From JAWKXU01 sp964468045 (GTDB lineage Bacteria; Pseudomonadota; Alphaproteobacteria; Sphingomonadales; Sphingomonadaceae), in contig CAYXTO010000003.1 of NCBI GenBank assembly GCA_964468045.1, forward strand, positions 62,001 to 126,000: a DNA stretch of 64,000 nucleotides, in the 5' to 3' direction. A program made the translations under genes and the position numbers. The notes beneath the pieces are model-generated. The model saw nothing but the letters and a program-made list of their open reading frames with translations, was not told the DNA's origin and did not search any database. Below, one piece after another: positions 16,782-24,552 of the stretch (the first letter of the stretch is position 1; every line of letters begins with the position of its first letter).

Positions 16782-18209
16782 ATGAACCCAAGCGAGCCAC
16801 CATTCGATGAAATGCATGCGGCCGACGGATCTGTAAGGCCAGCCTATGGCAATTATTGCCGCTGGCTGGATGAGCAGGACGAGAGCTGGCTGAAGCGAAA
16901 GCATTGTGAAGCGGAGGCGTTCTTCCGCCGCACCGGCATCACTTTCAACGTATATGGCGCGGAGGAGGCAGAGGAGCGGCTCATCCCCTTCGACATGGTC
17001 CCCAGGATCATAACCGGGGCCGAGTGGCGCAAGCTGTCGCGGGGGATCGAGCAGCGGGTGAGAGCGCTCAACGCCTTTATCCACGATCTCTATCACCGGC
17101 GGGAGATCATCCGCTCCGGCCGGCTGCCGGAACGCCTGTTGCGCGACAACGAGGCCTGGCTGCCGCAGATGGTGGGCTTTTCGCCCCCGGGTGGCGTCTA
17201 TACCCATATCGTGGGCATCGACCTGGTGCGGACCGGATCGCATGATTTCATGGTGCTGGAAGACAATGCCCGCACCCCCAGCGGCGTCAGCTACATGCTG
17301 GAAAACCGGGAAACCATGATGGCGATGTTCCCGGAAGTGTTCACCAGGGTGCGGGTGCGCCCGGTATCGGATTATCCGCGCCGGCTGGCCAAGAGCCTGG
17401 CCGCCTGCGCCCCGCATTGCGCCGGGTCCAAGCCGGTCGTCGCGGTGCTCACTCCGGGCGTCTACAACAGCGCCTATTACGAGCACGCCTTCCTCGCCGA
17501 TCAGATGGGCGCGGAACTGGTGGAAGGCAGCGACCTGCGGGTCGAGGACGGGCGGGTCAAGATGCGCACGACCCGGGGCTATACGCCGATCGACGTGCTG
17601 TACCGCCGGGTCGATGACGATTTCCTGGACCCGCTCACCTTCAACAAGGACAGCGTGCTGGGCGTCCCGGGCATCATGGATGTCTATCGTTCAGGCGGGA
17701 TCACCATTGCCAATGCCCCGGGCACCGGCATCGCGGACGACAAGGCGATCTACAGCTTCATGCCCGACATCGTCGAATTCTACACGGGCGAGAAACCGCT
17801 TTTGCAGAACGTGCCGACCTGGCGTTGTGCGGAGAAGGACAGCCTTGCCTATGTCCTCGACAATCTCGCGGATCTGGTGGTCAAGGAAGTGCACGGTTCG
17901 GGCGGCTATGGCATGCTGATCGGCCCGACCGCATCGAAACGGGAAATTCGCGATTTCCGGAAGAAGCTGGAAGCGAAGCCGGACAATTATATTGCCCAGC
18001 CGACGCTCTCCCTTTCGACGGTACCGATCTTCACCCGCAACGGGCTTGCGCCGCGCCATGTCGATCTCCGGCCCTTCGTGCTGGTCTCTCCGGACGGGAT
18101 AGACATCACGCCCGGCGGCCTCACCCGGGTCGCGATGAAGAAAGGCTCGCTGGTCGTGAATTCGAGCCAGGGGGGAGGCACCAAGGACAGCTGGGTGCTG
18201 GACGACTGA
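16782..18209 (+). CDS. Circularly permuted ATP-grasp protein (DUF404/DUF407 type)
   Basis: The 475-residue protein belongs to the circularly permuted ATP-grasp ligases, predicted to form amide or peptide bonds. Visible family blocks are FNVYGAEEAEERLIPFD near residue 50, the LNAFIHDLYHRREII segment, VGIDLVRTGSHDFMVLEDNARTPSG mid-protein, and HGSGGYGMLIGP with VDLRPFVLVSPDG later. ATG 16782 (MNPSEPPFDE) is favoured; an upstream ATG at 16752 adds ten unlikely residues. It is followed after 16 nt by the alpha-E gene. The pairing of this ATP-grasp with an alpha-E protein, a transglutaminase and Anbu is a known conserved neighbourhood. The substrate is not established. Confidence 0.88.
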   Translation: MNPSEPPFDEMHAADGSVRPAYGNYCRWLDEQDESWLKRKHCEAEAFFRRTGITFNVYGAEEAEERLIPFDMVPRIITGAEWRKLSRGIEQRVRALNAFIHDLYHRREIIRSGRLPERLLRDNEAWLPQMVGFSPPGGVYTHIVGIDLVRTGSHDFMVLEDNARTPSGVSYMLENRETMMAMFPEVFTRVRVRPVSDYPRRLAKSLAACAPHCAGSKPVVAVLTPGVYNSAYYEHAFLADQMGAELVEGSDLRVEDGRVKMRTTRGYTPIDVLYRRVDDDFLDPLTFNKDSVLGVPGIMDVYRSGGITIANAPGTGIADDKAIYSFMPDIVEFYTGEKPLLQNVPTWRCAEKDSLAYVLDNLADLVVKEVHGSGGYGMLIGPTASKREIRDFRKKLEAKPDNYIAQPTLSLSTVPIFTRNGLAPRHVDLRPFVLVSPDGIDITPGGLTRVAMKKGSLVVNSSQGGGTKDSWVLDD

Positions 18210-18225
18210 TGGGGCGGGGGCGGCG

Positions 18226-19170
18226 ATGCTAGGCCGGACGGCGAACGGGATCTACTGGATGTACCGCTATCTGGAGCGCGCCGAGAACACCGCTCGCCTG
18301 TTGGATGCCGGCTTTCGCATGGCGCTGATGCGGGGGGCCGATGTCGCCAGCGAGGAATGGCGATCGGTGCTGGCGACGCTTGGCCTGCAGCAGCATTACG
18401 ATGCCCTGCATGAAGGCTATGACGGGATGCAGGTCTGCAATTACGTCCTGCGCGAGAAAAGCCATACCGAGACGATCCTGGCGATGACCGAGGCGGCGCG
18501 CACCAATGCCCGCATGGCCCGGTCGTCGATCACGCTCGAAGTGTGGGAAACGGTGAACGAAGCCTGGATGACGATCCGCGACCTGCTGTCCCGTCCGCTG
18601 CGGGAAGGCAATCTCGGACCCGTCCTTTCCGCGATCCGCCGGGAATCCACCCTGGTCCGGGGCGCGACCTACGGCACCATGCTGCGCAACGAGATCTATC
18701 ACTTCGCCCGCGCGGGCACCTTCATCGAGCGGGCCGACAACACCGCCCGTATCCTCGACGTGAAATACCACCTCCTGCTGCCGTCGCTGGCCTATGTCGG
18801 GTCCAGCCTGGACAGCACCCAATGGGACAATGTCCTGCGCTCGCTGGGTGGGGAACGGGCCTATCGCTGGCTGAACGCGGGGCGGATGGATCCGAAGGGG
18901 ATCGCCGAATTCCTGATCCTGGACGAGCGCTTTCCGCGAAGCCTCACCTTCTGTTACAGGCAGTTGCTGGAAAATCTCGGTGGTCTCGAAAGGGAATACG
19001 GCCACCGCGAGCCATCGCACGAGCTTGCTCGCGCTGCAGCCGATAGATTGCGCCAGCAGGACATCGAGGGGATTTTCGATATCGGCCTGCACCAGTTCCT
19101 GCTCGGCTTCATTGGCGAAAACCAGGCCCTGGCAAGCGCCATTGCGGTCGATTACCGGTTCAATGACTGA
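18226..19170 (+). CDS. Alpha-E domain protein (DUF403)
   Basis: The 314-residue, mostly helical protein opens with the family signature MLGRTANGIYWMYRYLERAENTARLLD (residues 1-27). It has a second copy-like ERADNTARILDVKYHLLLP near residue 165. The family takes its name from conserved glutamates in helices and always accompanies the permuted ATP-grasp ligase, though its biochemical role is unknown. It lies 16 nt after the ATP-grasp gene. Its stop precedes the GTG start of the transglutaminase gene by 16 nt. Confidence 0.88.
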   Translation: MLGRTANGIYWMYRYLERAENTARLLDAGFRMALMRGADVASEEWRSVLATLGLQQHYDALHEGYDGMQVCNYVLREKSHTETILAMTEAARTNARMARSSITLEVWETVNEAWMTIRDLLSRPLREGNLGPVLSAIRRESTLVRGATYGTMLRNEIYHFARAGTFIERADNTARILDVKYHLLLPSLAYVGSSLDSTQWDNVLRSLGGERAYRWLNAGRMDPKGIAEFLILDERFPRSLTFCYRQLLENLGGLEREYGHREPSHELARAAADRLRQQDIEGIFDIGLHQFLLGFIGENQALASAIAVDYRFND

Positions 19171-19186
19171 AGGGGAGGGAATTCGC

Positions 19187-20002
19187 GTGCGTCTCGCCAT
19201 TCGTCATACGACCCGCTACCAATTCCGCGGCCCGGTCGCGCACGGGCTGCAACGCCTGCGGCTGACGCCAAAGGAAACCCAGGGACAGCGGATTGTGGAT
19301 TGGCGCATGAGCTTCGAGGGCGCGAAGGAAGAGCTTTCCTACGACGACCAGAATTGCAACCATGTGACCCTCGTTTCGGTCCTGCCCGGAGCGCCGGGCT
19401 TCGAGATCCATTGCGAAGGAACGGTCGAGACGTCCGATCACGCCGGCGTGATGGGGCGCCATTCGGGGCACATGCCGTTATGGGCGTTCAGCAACCAGAC
19501 CGCGCTCACGCGTCCGGGCCCGAGGATGCGGGCGATCCTTTCCTCGGTGATGGTCGATCGCGAGGATCTGGTCGGAACGCTGCATGGCCTTTCGGCCGCG
19601 ATCCTCGATTCGGTGGCTTATGAAGCGGGCCATACCCAGGTCGACACCACCGCGGAGGAAGCCGCCGCCCTGGGGCGCGGAGTATGCCAGGATCATTCGC
19701 AGATATTCATCGGCCTTGCCCGGATGCTGGGCATCCCGGCCCGCTATGTGAGCGGCTATCTGATGATGAACGACCGTGTCGGCCAGGAAGCCACCCATGC
19801 CTGGGCGGAAGCCTGCATCGACGGGTTGGGCTGGGTCGGCTTCGACATCTCCAACGGGATCAGTCCGGATGCCCGCTATGTCCGGATCGCCACTGGCAGG
19901 GACTATGGGGAAGCCGCGCCGGTGAACGGAATAACCTTCGGCGGTTCGGAACAATCGCTCCACATAGAAATTGCGGTGGAACAACAATCCGTGGAACAGT
20001 AG
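19187..20002 (+). CDS. Transglutaminase-like cysteine protease/amidase
   Basis: The 271-residue protein has the bacterial transglutaminase N-terminal domain (LAIRHTTRYQFRGPVAHGLQ) and the catalytic core. Cys167 lies in GRGVCQDHSQIF, the His in ATHAWAEACI, and the Asp in VGFDISNG. GTG 19187 is preferred because AAGGGGAGGG lies 6-7 nt upstream and the family normally begins directly at this beta strand. An in-frame ATG at 19163 would overlap the alpha-E stop. It is the third gene of the Anbu cluster and may cleave or form amide bonds on a product of the ATP-grasp enzyme. That role is inferred. Confidence 0.87.
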   Translation: MRLAIRHTTRYQFRGPVAHGLQRLRLTPKETQGQRIVDWRMSFEGAKEELSYDDQNCNHVTLVSVLPGAPGFEIHCEGTVETSDHAGVMGRHSGHMPLWAFSNQTALTRPGPRMRAILSSVMVDREDLVGTLHGLSAAILDSVAYEAGHTQVDTTAEEAAALGRGVCQDHSQIFIGLARMLGIPARYVSGYLMMNDRVGQEATHAWAEACIDGLGWVGFDISNGISPDARYVRIATGRDYGEAAPVNGITFGGSEQSLHIEIAVEQQSVEQ

Positions 20003-20036
20003 AGCACGGATCCGGGCAGCACTTCAGGAGATTACA

Positions 20037-20777
20037 TTGACCTATTGCGTTGGCATGACGCTCGACAAGGGCCTCGTGCTCATGAGCGATACCCGGACCA
20101 ACTCGGGCGTCGACAATATCTCCGTCTTCCGCAAGATGTTCCATTGGAACGAGCCGGGAGAGCGGATCATCGCGGTGATGACCGCGGGCAATCTCGCGAC
20201 GACCCAGGCCGTGATCAGCCAGCTGGAGGAGCGCAGCAAGGCGCCTGCCGAACGCCATAATTCGCTGCTGGAAGCGCCCACCATGTTCAAGGTGGCGACC
20301 GAGATCGGCCGCCTGCTGCGGGAAACGATCCGCGAGGCGCAGATCGAAAACGATCAGGGGCAGGGCCGTTTCACCGCGTCGATCATCCTGGCTGGCCAGA
20401 TCGTCGGGATGGAGCCGCGCCTGTTCATGATCTATCCGGAAGGCAATTTCATCGAGGCCAGCTTCGACACGCCATTCTTCCAGATCGGCGAGACGAAATA
20501 CGGGCGCCCGATCCTGATCCGGGGTTACGACCGCGACATGTCGTTCGAGGATGCGGTGAAGCTGCTGATGGTGTCTTTCGATTCCACCTTGAAAGCCAAC
20601 CTTTCCGTCGGTCTGCCGCTGGATATGCTGGTTATCGAGCGGGACCGGTTCGAGCCGCTGCATGAAAGGCGGGTCGAAGCGAGCGACCCTTACTTCCAGG
20701 CCATTTCGTCAAGCTGGGGCAATGCGCTGAAAGCGGCCTTCGACTCTCTTCCGGACTACACATTCAGCGCGGACTGA
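20037..20777 (+). CDS. Anbu proteasome-like peptidase (COG3484)
   Basis: The 246-residue protein belongs to Anbu, an ancestral beta-subunit homolog of the 20S proteasome and HslV. TTG 20037 is chosen because CAGGAG lies at 20025-20030 and because translation then begins M-TYCVGM. This places Thr2, the expected N-terminal nucleophile after Met removal, directly at the start. Family blocks LDKGLVLMSDTRTNSGVDNI, ERIIAVMTAGNLATTQAV and YGRPILIRGYDRDM are clear. It ends 2 nt before the convergent extensin-like gene. Anbu assembles into open rings in studied species, but natural substrates are unknown. Confidence 0.88.
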   Translation: MTYCVGMTLDKGLVLMSDTRTNSGVDNISVFRKMFHWNEPGERIIAVMTAGNLATTQAVISQLEERSKAPAERHNSLLEAPTMFKVATEIGRLLRETIREAQIENDQGQGRFTASIILAGQIVGMEPRLFMIYPEGNFIEASFDTPFFQIGETKYGRPILIRGYDRDMSFEDAVKLLMVSFDSTLKANLSVGLPLDMLVIERDRFEPLHERRVEASDPYFQAISSSWGNALKAAFDSLPDYTFSAD

Positions 20778-20779
20778 CT

Positions 20780-21436
20780 TCAGCGGCAGAAGGATTGTCC
20801 GCTGGTCTCGAGATGGAAATGGTTCCGGTGGGCCGAGTTGTAGTCCGGGCCCAGCACGGTTCCGAACCGCTTGCAGGCGCTTTCGTGCACGACCCGCAGA
20901 AACTGGCGTTCCTGCCTCGTGCCGTTGCTCCATCCGTTGATCAGGCTGATGCGGCGGCCATCTTCCAGAATGAATGCCCCCACATCGATCGCATTCGCCG
21001 TGGCGTGGGCTGAGCGGCGGCCGGTTCCCGCGACGTTGCGGCAGGAATAGCTGCCCATGGTCTCGATCCGGGCCAGGCCGCTATCGAGTATCTGCCTTGC
21101 GGCGCGGTCCACGCCATAGCGCGCCCAGGCCGCGAATGTATTGGCCAGCGGGCAGGCAACGGGGCCGAGATTGGCAACCGGGAGGGGCTTTTCATCGCCG
21201 TAGATGGCCGAAAGGCGCACGGTGTTCAGGGTCGAGCAGCCGCCGCCGAAATACTGGTCGGGCAGCGGAGTGAAGCTGGCGTTGCTCTTGCCCAGTTCCG
21301 CCAGGCATTGGCGGGCGCTGGGAGATGGGCTGTAGGTCTGCGTCGCGGTCCGGCTCGGCTGCCGCCTGTGCTCGGGCACCATTCCGCATCCGGTCAGGGC
21401 CAATGCCAGGACGATGGTGACGATTGCGCGATACAT
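20780..21436 (-). CDS. Extensin-like-domain lipoprotein
   Basis: The 218-residue protein has a lipoprotein signal with lipobox LTGC (Cys17) and a Ser/Thr-rich linker. A C-terminal extensin-like domain (Extensin-like_C) follows. Its SAHATANAIDVGAF block and the closing HRNHFHLE motif resemble metal sites of D,D-carboxypeptidase-like folds. Six or more cysteines in the mature part suggest disulfides. A periplasmic cell-wall role is plausible but unproven. It is convergent with the Anbu gene and divergent from serC. Confidence 0.85.
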   Translation of the reverse strand: MYRAIVTIVLALALTGCGMVPEHRRQPSRTATQTYSPSPSARQCLAELGKSNASFTPLPDQYFGGGCSTLNTVRLSAIYGDEKPLPVANLGPVACPLANTFAAWARYGVDRAARQILDSGLARIETMGSYSCRNVAGTGRRSAHATANAIDVGAFILEDGRRISLINGWSNGTRQERQFLRVVHESACKRFGTVLGPDYNSAHRNHFHLETSGQSFCR

Positions 21437-21546
21437 GGCCGTAATTCTGCGAGACTATGGTTAACCTTATACTAACAAAGGGCATATGCCGCCCGCCATT
21501 CGTCGCATTCCTGTGAATTGGTTCGCTTGCTGGCCTGCGATTGCGC

Positions 21547-21574
21547 TTGACTGGCTTGGGCACATCTCTATGGC
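21547..21574 (+). promoter_or_regulatory. Candidate serC promoter
   Basis: TTGACT at 21547-21552 and TATGGC at 21569-21574 are separated by 16 nt. Transcription from about 21580 would give a leader of roughly 50 nt that begins at the structured element described separately. Confidence 0.45.
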
Positions 21575-21577
21575 CGC

Positions 21578-21631
21578 GGGCGGGCCACGCGGTCCCAACG
21601 CCGCGCGAGCTCTCTGCAAGGAGAGTCTATT
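21578..21631 (+). promoter_or_regulatory. Structured serC 5' leader (serC-motif-like RNA)
   Basis: The leader can fold into two hairpins. The first is GGGCC-ACGC-GGUCC (21582-21595). The second is CUCUC-UGCAAG-GAGAG (21610-21625), which contains the AAGGAG ribosome-binding site. The position directly before serC matches the alphaproteobacterial serC RNA motif described from comparative genomics. I recall that motif's existence but cannot align to it here. Masking of the ribosome-binding site suggests translational control. Confidence 0.5.
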
Positions 21632-22756
21632 ATGACTGTACAAATGCCGGCGCGCAAACCAGCGCGTCCTTTCTTCTCTTCCGGTCCCTGCGCCAAGCCG
21701 CCGGGCTATTCCCTCGACAAGCTCGCCATTGAATCGCTGGGCCGCTCGCATCGTGCGAAGATCGGCAAATCCCGGCTTGCCTATTGCATCGACCTGATGC
21801 GCGAGCTGCTGCAGCTCCCCGATACGCATCGCATCGGCATCGTGCCTGGCTCTGATACGGGTGCGTTCGAGATGGCGATGTGGACCATGCTGGGCGCGCG
21901 CCCGGTAACGGCGCTGGCCTGGGAAAGCTTCGGTGAGGGTTGGGTCACCGATGCGGTCAAGCAGCTCCGGCTGGAGCCGACTATCCTGCGTGCCGATTAC
22001 GGCCAGTTGCCCGATCTTTCGGCGGTCGACTGGTCGAATGACGTGCTGTTCACCTGGAACGGCACCACCAGCGGCGTGCGGGTGCCGAATGGCGACTGGA
22101 TTCCGGCGGATCGCGAAGGGCTGTCCTTCGCCGACGCGACCAGCGCGGTGTTCGCCTACGACATTCCGTGGGGCAAGATCGATGTCGCCACATTCAGCTG
22201 GCAGAAGGCGCTGGGCGGGGAAGGAGCGCATGGCGTGCTCATTCTCGGGCCGCGCGCGGTCGAACGGCTGGAGAGCTACACTCCGGCATGGCCGCTGCCC
22301 AAGGTGTTCCGCCTGGTCTCCAAGGGCAAGCTGGCGGAAGGCGTGTTCAAGGGCGAGACCATCAACACACCGTCCATGCTGGCGGTCGAGGATGCGATCT
22401 TCACGCTCGAATGGGCGAAGTCCATCGGCGGGCTGGAAGGCATGATCGCCCGCAGCAAGGCGAATGCCAAGGCGCTGAATGCGATCGTGGAATCGCGGGA
22501 TTGGCTGGGCCATCTGGCGCAGGATTACGCCTCGCGTTCCGGCACCAGCGTTTGCCTCACCGTGGAAGGCGCGGATGCGGATTTCATCAAGAAATTCGCC
22601 GGCCTGCTCGAAGCGGAAGGCGCTGCCTACGACATTGCCGGCTATCGCGACGCGCCGCCGGGCCTGCGCATCTGGTGCGGCGCCACGGTGGACGCAGCCG
22701 ATATCGAAGCGCTCGGCCCGTGGCTCGACTGGGCTTACGCCTCGCTCAAGAAGTGA
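21632..22756 (+). CDS. serC: Phosphoserine aminotransferase
   Basis: SerC converts 3-phosphohydroxypyruvate and glutamate to phosphoserine in serine synthesis. The 374-residue protein is of the alphaproteobacterial type. It begins with RPFFSSGPCAKPPGY and has IGIVPGSDTGAFEMAMW, and TFSWQKALGGEGAHGV with Lys192 as the pyridoxal-phosphate lysine. AAGGAG lies 8 nt before the ATG, inside a hairpin. serA follows after 110 nt containing a palindromic repeat, so the two steps of the pathway are probably cotranscribed. Confidence 0.95.
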   Translation: MTVQMPARKPARPFFSSGPCAKPPGYSLDKLAIESLGRSHRAKIGKSRLAYCIDLMRELLQLPDTHRIGIVPGSDTGAFEMAMWTMLGARPVTALAWESFGEGWVTDAVKQLRLEPTILRADYGQLPDLSAVDWSNDVLFTWNGTTSGVRVPNGDWIPADREGLSFADATSAVFAYDIPWGKIDVATFSWQKALGGEGAHGVLILGPRAVERLESYTPAWPLPKVFRLVSKGKLAEGVFKGETINTPSMLAVEDAIFTLEWAKSIGGLEGMIARSKANAKALNAIVESRDWLGHLAQDYASRSGTSVCLTVEGADADFIKKFAGLLEAEGAAYDIAGYRDAPPGLRIWCGATVDAADIEALGPWLDWAYASLKK

Positions 22757-22758
22757 AC

Positions 22759-22850
22759 CGTCATCCCAGCGAATGCTGGGATCTCGGGCCGGATCGTATA
22801 ATCGACGTTCAACCCGGCCGCCCGAGATCCTGACCTTCGTCAGGATGACG
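22759..22850. repeat. Intergenic palindromic repeat (REP/MITE-like) between serC and serA
   Basis: The 92-bp element is framed by CGTCATCC and GGATGACG. It contains nested inverted repeats: CCCAGCGAATGCTGGG near the left end, ATCCTGACCTTCGTCAGGAT near the right end, and GATCTCGGGC pairing with GCCCGAGATC across the centre. From memory, repeats starting GTCATCCCAGCGAA are scattered through sphingomonad genomes. In the serC-serA transcript it would form a stable stem and could affect RNA processing. Confidence 0.75.
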
Positions 22851-22866
22851 AATTGAAGGATTCATC

Positions 22867-24450
22867 ATGACCAAACCCAAAGTCCTTATTTCCGACAAGA
22901 TGGACCCCAACGCCGCGGTGATCTTCCGCGAGCGCGGCTGCGAAGTCGATGAAATCACGGGCAAGACCCCTGAAGAGCTGAAGGCGATCATTGGCCAGTA
23001 CGATGGCCTCGCCATTCGTTCCTCGACCAAGGTCACGGAGGAAATCCTCGATGCGGCGACCAATCTGAAAGTCATCGGCCGCGCCGGCATCGGGGTGGAC
23101 AATGTCGATATCCCCGCCGCCTCGGCCAAGGGTGTGGTGGTGATGAACACGCCGTTCGGCAATTCGATCACGACGGCGGAACATGCCATCGCGCTCATGT
23201 TCGCGCTGGCCCGCCAGCTTCCGGAGGCGGATGCTTCCACCCAGGCCGGCAAGTGGGAAAAGAACCGCTTCATGGGGGTCGAAGTGACCGGCAAGACGCT
23301 CGGCCTGATCGGTGCGGGCAATATCGGCTCGATCGTCGCCGACCGCGCGTTGGGCCTGCGGATGAAGGTGGTGGCTTTCGATCCGTTCCTCTCGCCGGAG
23401 CGGGCCATCGATCTCGGCATCGAGAAGGTGGAACTCGACGAACTGCTCGCCCGGGCCGATTTCATCACGCTGCACACGCCGCTGACCGACCAGACCCGCA
23501 ATATCCTCAGCCGCGAGAATCTCGCCAAGACCAAGAAGGGCGTGCGCATCGTCAATTGCGCGCGGGGCGGATTGGTCGATGAAGCCGCGCTCAAGGAACT
23601 GCTCGATTCCGGTCATGTCGCCGGGGCGGCGCTCGACGTGTTCGTCACGGAACCGGCGAAGGAACATGCGCTGTTCGGCACGCCGAACTTCGTGGCGACC
23701 CCGCATCTCGGCGCCTCGACCAACGAAGCGCAGGTCAATGTTGCGCTGCAGGTGGCCGAGCAGATGGCCGATTATCTCGTCAATGGCGGCGTCACCAATG
23801 CACTCAACATGCCGTCGCTTTCCGCCGAGGAAGCGCCGAAGCTCAAACCCTATATGGCGCTTGCGGAAAAGCTGGGCTCGCTGATGGGGCAACTCACCAC
23901 CGGATCGATCCCGCGCATCTCGATCCACACCGAAGGCGCGGCGACCGAGCTTAACATCAAGCCGATCACCGCCGCGGTGCTGGCGGGCTTCCTGCGCGTA
24001 CATTCGGACACGGTGAACATGGTCAATGCGCCGTTCCTGGCCAAGGAACGCGGCATGGAAGTGCGCGAGATCAAGACCGAGCGCGAGGGCGACTATCACA
24101 CGCTGATCCGCGTTTCGGTAAAGACGAGTGAGGGCGAACGTTCGGTTGCCGGCACGCTGTTCAGCAATTCCGAGCCGCGTCTGGTCGAATTGTTCAGCAT
24201 CAAGGTGGAGGCCGAACTGGCTGGCCATATGATGTATATCGTCAACGAGGACGCGCCCGGCTTCATCGGCCGGATCGGCACCTTGCTGGGCGAGAACGCC
24301 ATCAATATCGGCACCTTCAACCTCGGTCGCCATTCGGCCGGGGGCGAGGCGGTGCTGCTGCTGTCCGTCGACAGCCCGGTTCCGGCTGCGGTGATCGAGC
24401 AGGCCCGCACCCTTCCGGGCGTCAAGCGAGTGATGGCGCTGGCGTTTTGA
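22867..24450 (+). CDS. serA: D-3-phosphoglycerate dehydrogenase
   Basis: SerA oxidises 3-phosphoglycerate, the first committed step of serine synthesis. The 527-residue protein is the long form. The substrate and NAD domains include IRSSTKVTEEIL, VIGRAGIGVDNVDI and LGLIGAGNIGSIVADRALGL. The catalytic ATPHLGAST histidine segment lies near residue 280. An intervening allosteric-substrate-binding domain and a C-terminal ACT domain (MMYIVNEDAPGFIGRIGTLL) follow. The ACT domain makes feedback control by serine possible. GAAGGA precedes the start. Confidence 0.97.
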   Translation: MTKPKVLISDKMDPNAAVIFRERGCEVDEITGKTPEELKAIIGQYDGLAIRSSTKVTEEILDAATNLKVIGRAGIGVDNVDIPAASAKGVVVMNTPFGNSITTAEHAIALMFALARQLPEADASTQAGKWEKNRFMGVEVTGKTLGLIGAGNIGSIVADRALGLRMKVVAFDPFLSPERAIDLGIEKVELDELLARADFITLHTPLTDQTRNILSRENLAKTKKGVRIVNCARGGLVDEAALKELLDSGHVAGAALDVFVTEPAKEHALFGTPNFVATPHLGASTNEAQVNVALQVAEQMADYLVNGGVTNALNMPSLSAEEAPKLKPYMALAEKLGSLMGQLTTGSIPRISIHTEGAATELNIKPITAAVLAGFLRVHSDTVNMVNAPFLAKERGMEVREIKTEREGDYHTLIRVSVKTSEGERSVAGTLFSNSEPRLVELFSIKVEAELAGHMMYIVNEDAPGFIGRIGTLLGENAINIGTFNLGRHSAGGEAVLLLSVDSPVPAAVIEQARTLPGVKRVMALAF

Positions 24451-24552
24451 GGGAAGTTGAGGCAAGGGCCTCTCGCTCGTCTCGATAGGGGGATCGAGCG
24501 GGTGGCCGTTGGCTCGGCTTGGGCGGAGTCGAAGGCGCGTCTCGAACAGGCA

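Noticed and set aside
24511..24533. REP-like sequence (GGCTCGGCTTGGGCGGAGTCGAAG) before hisZ
   Set aside because: Resembles a common sphingomonad repeat, but only one half is present and no second copy was found in the window.
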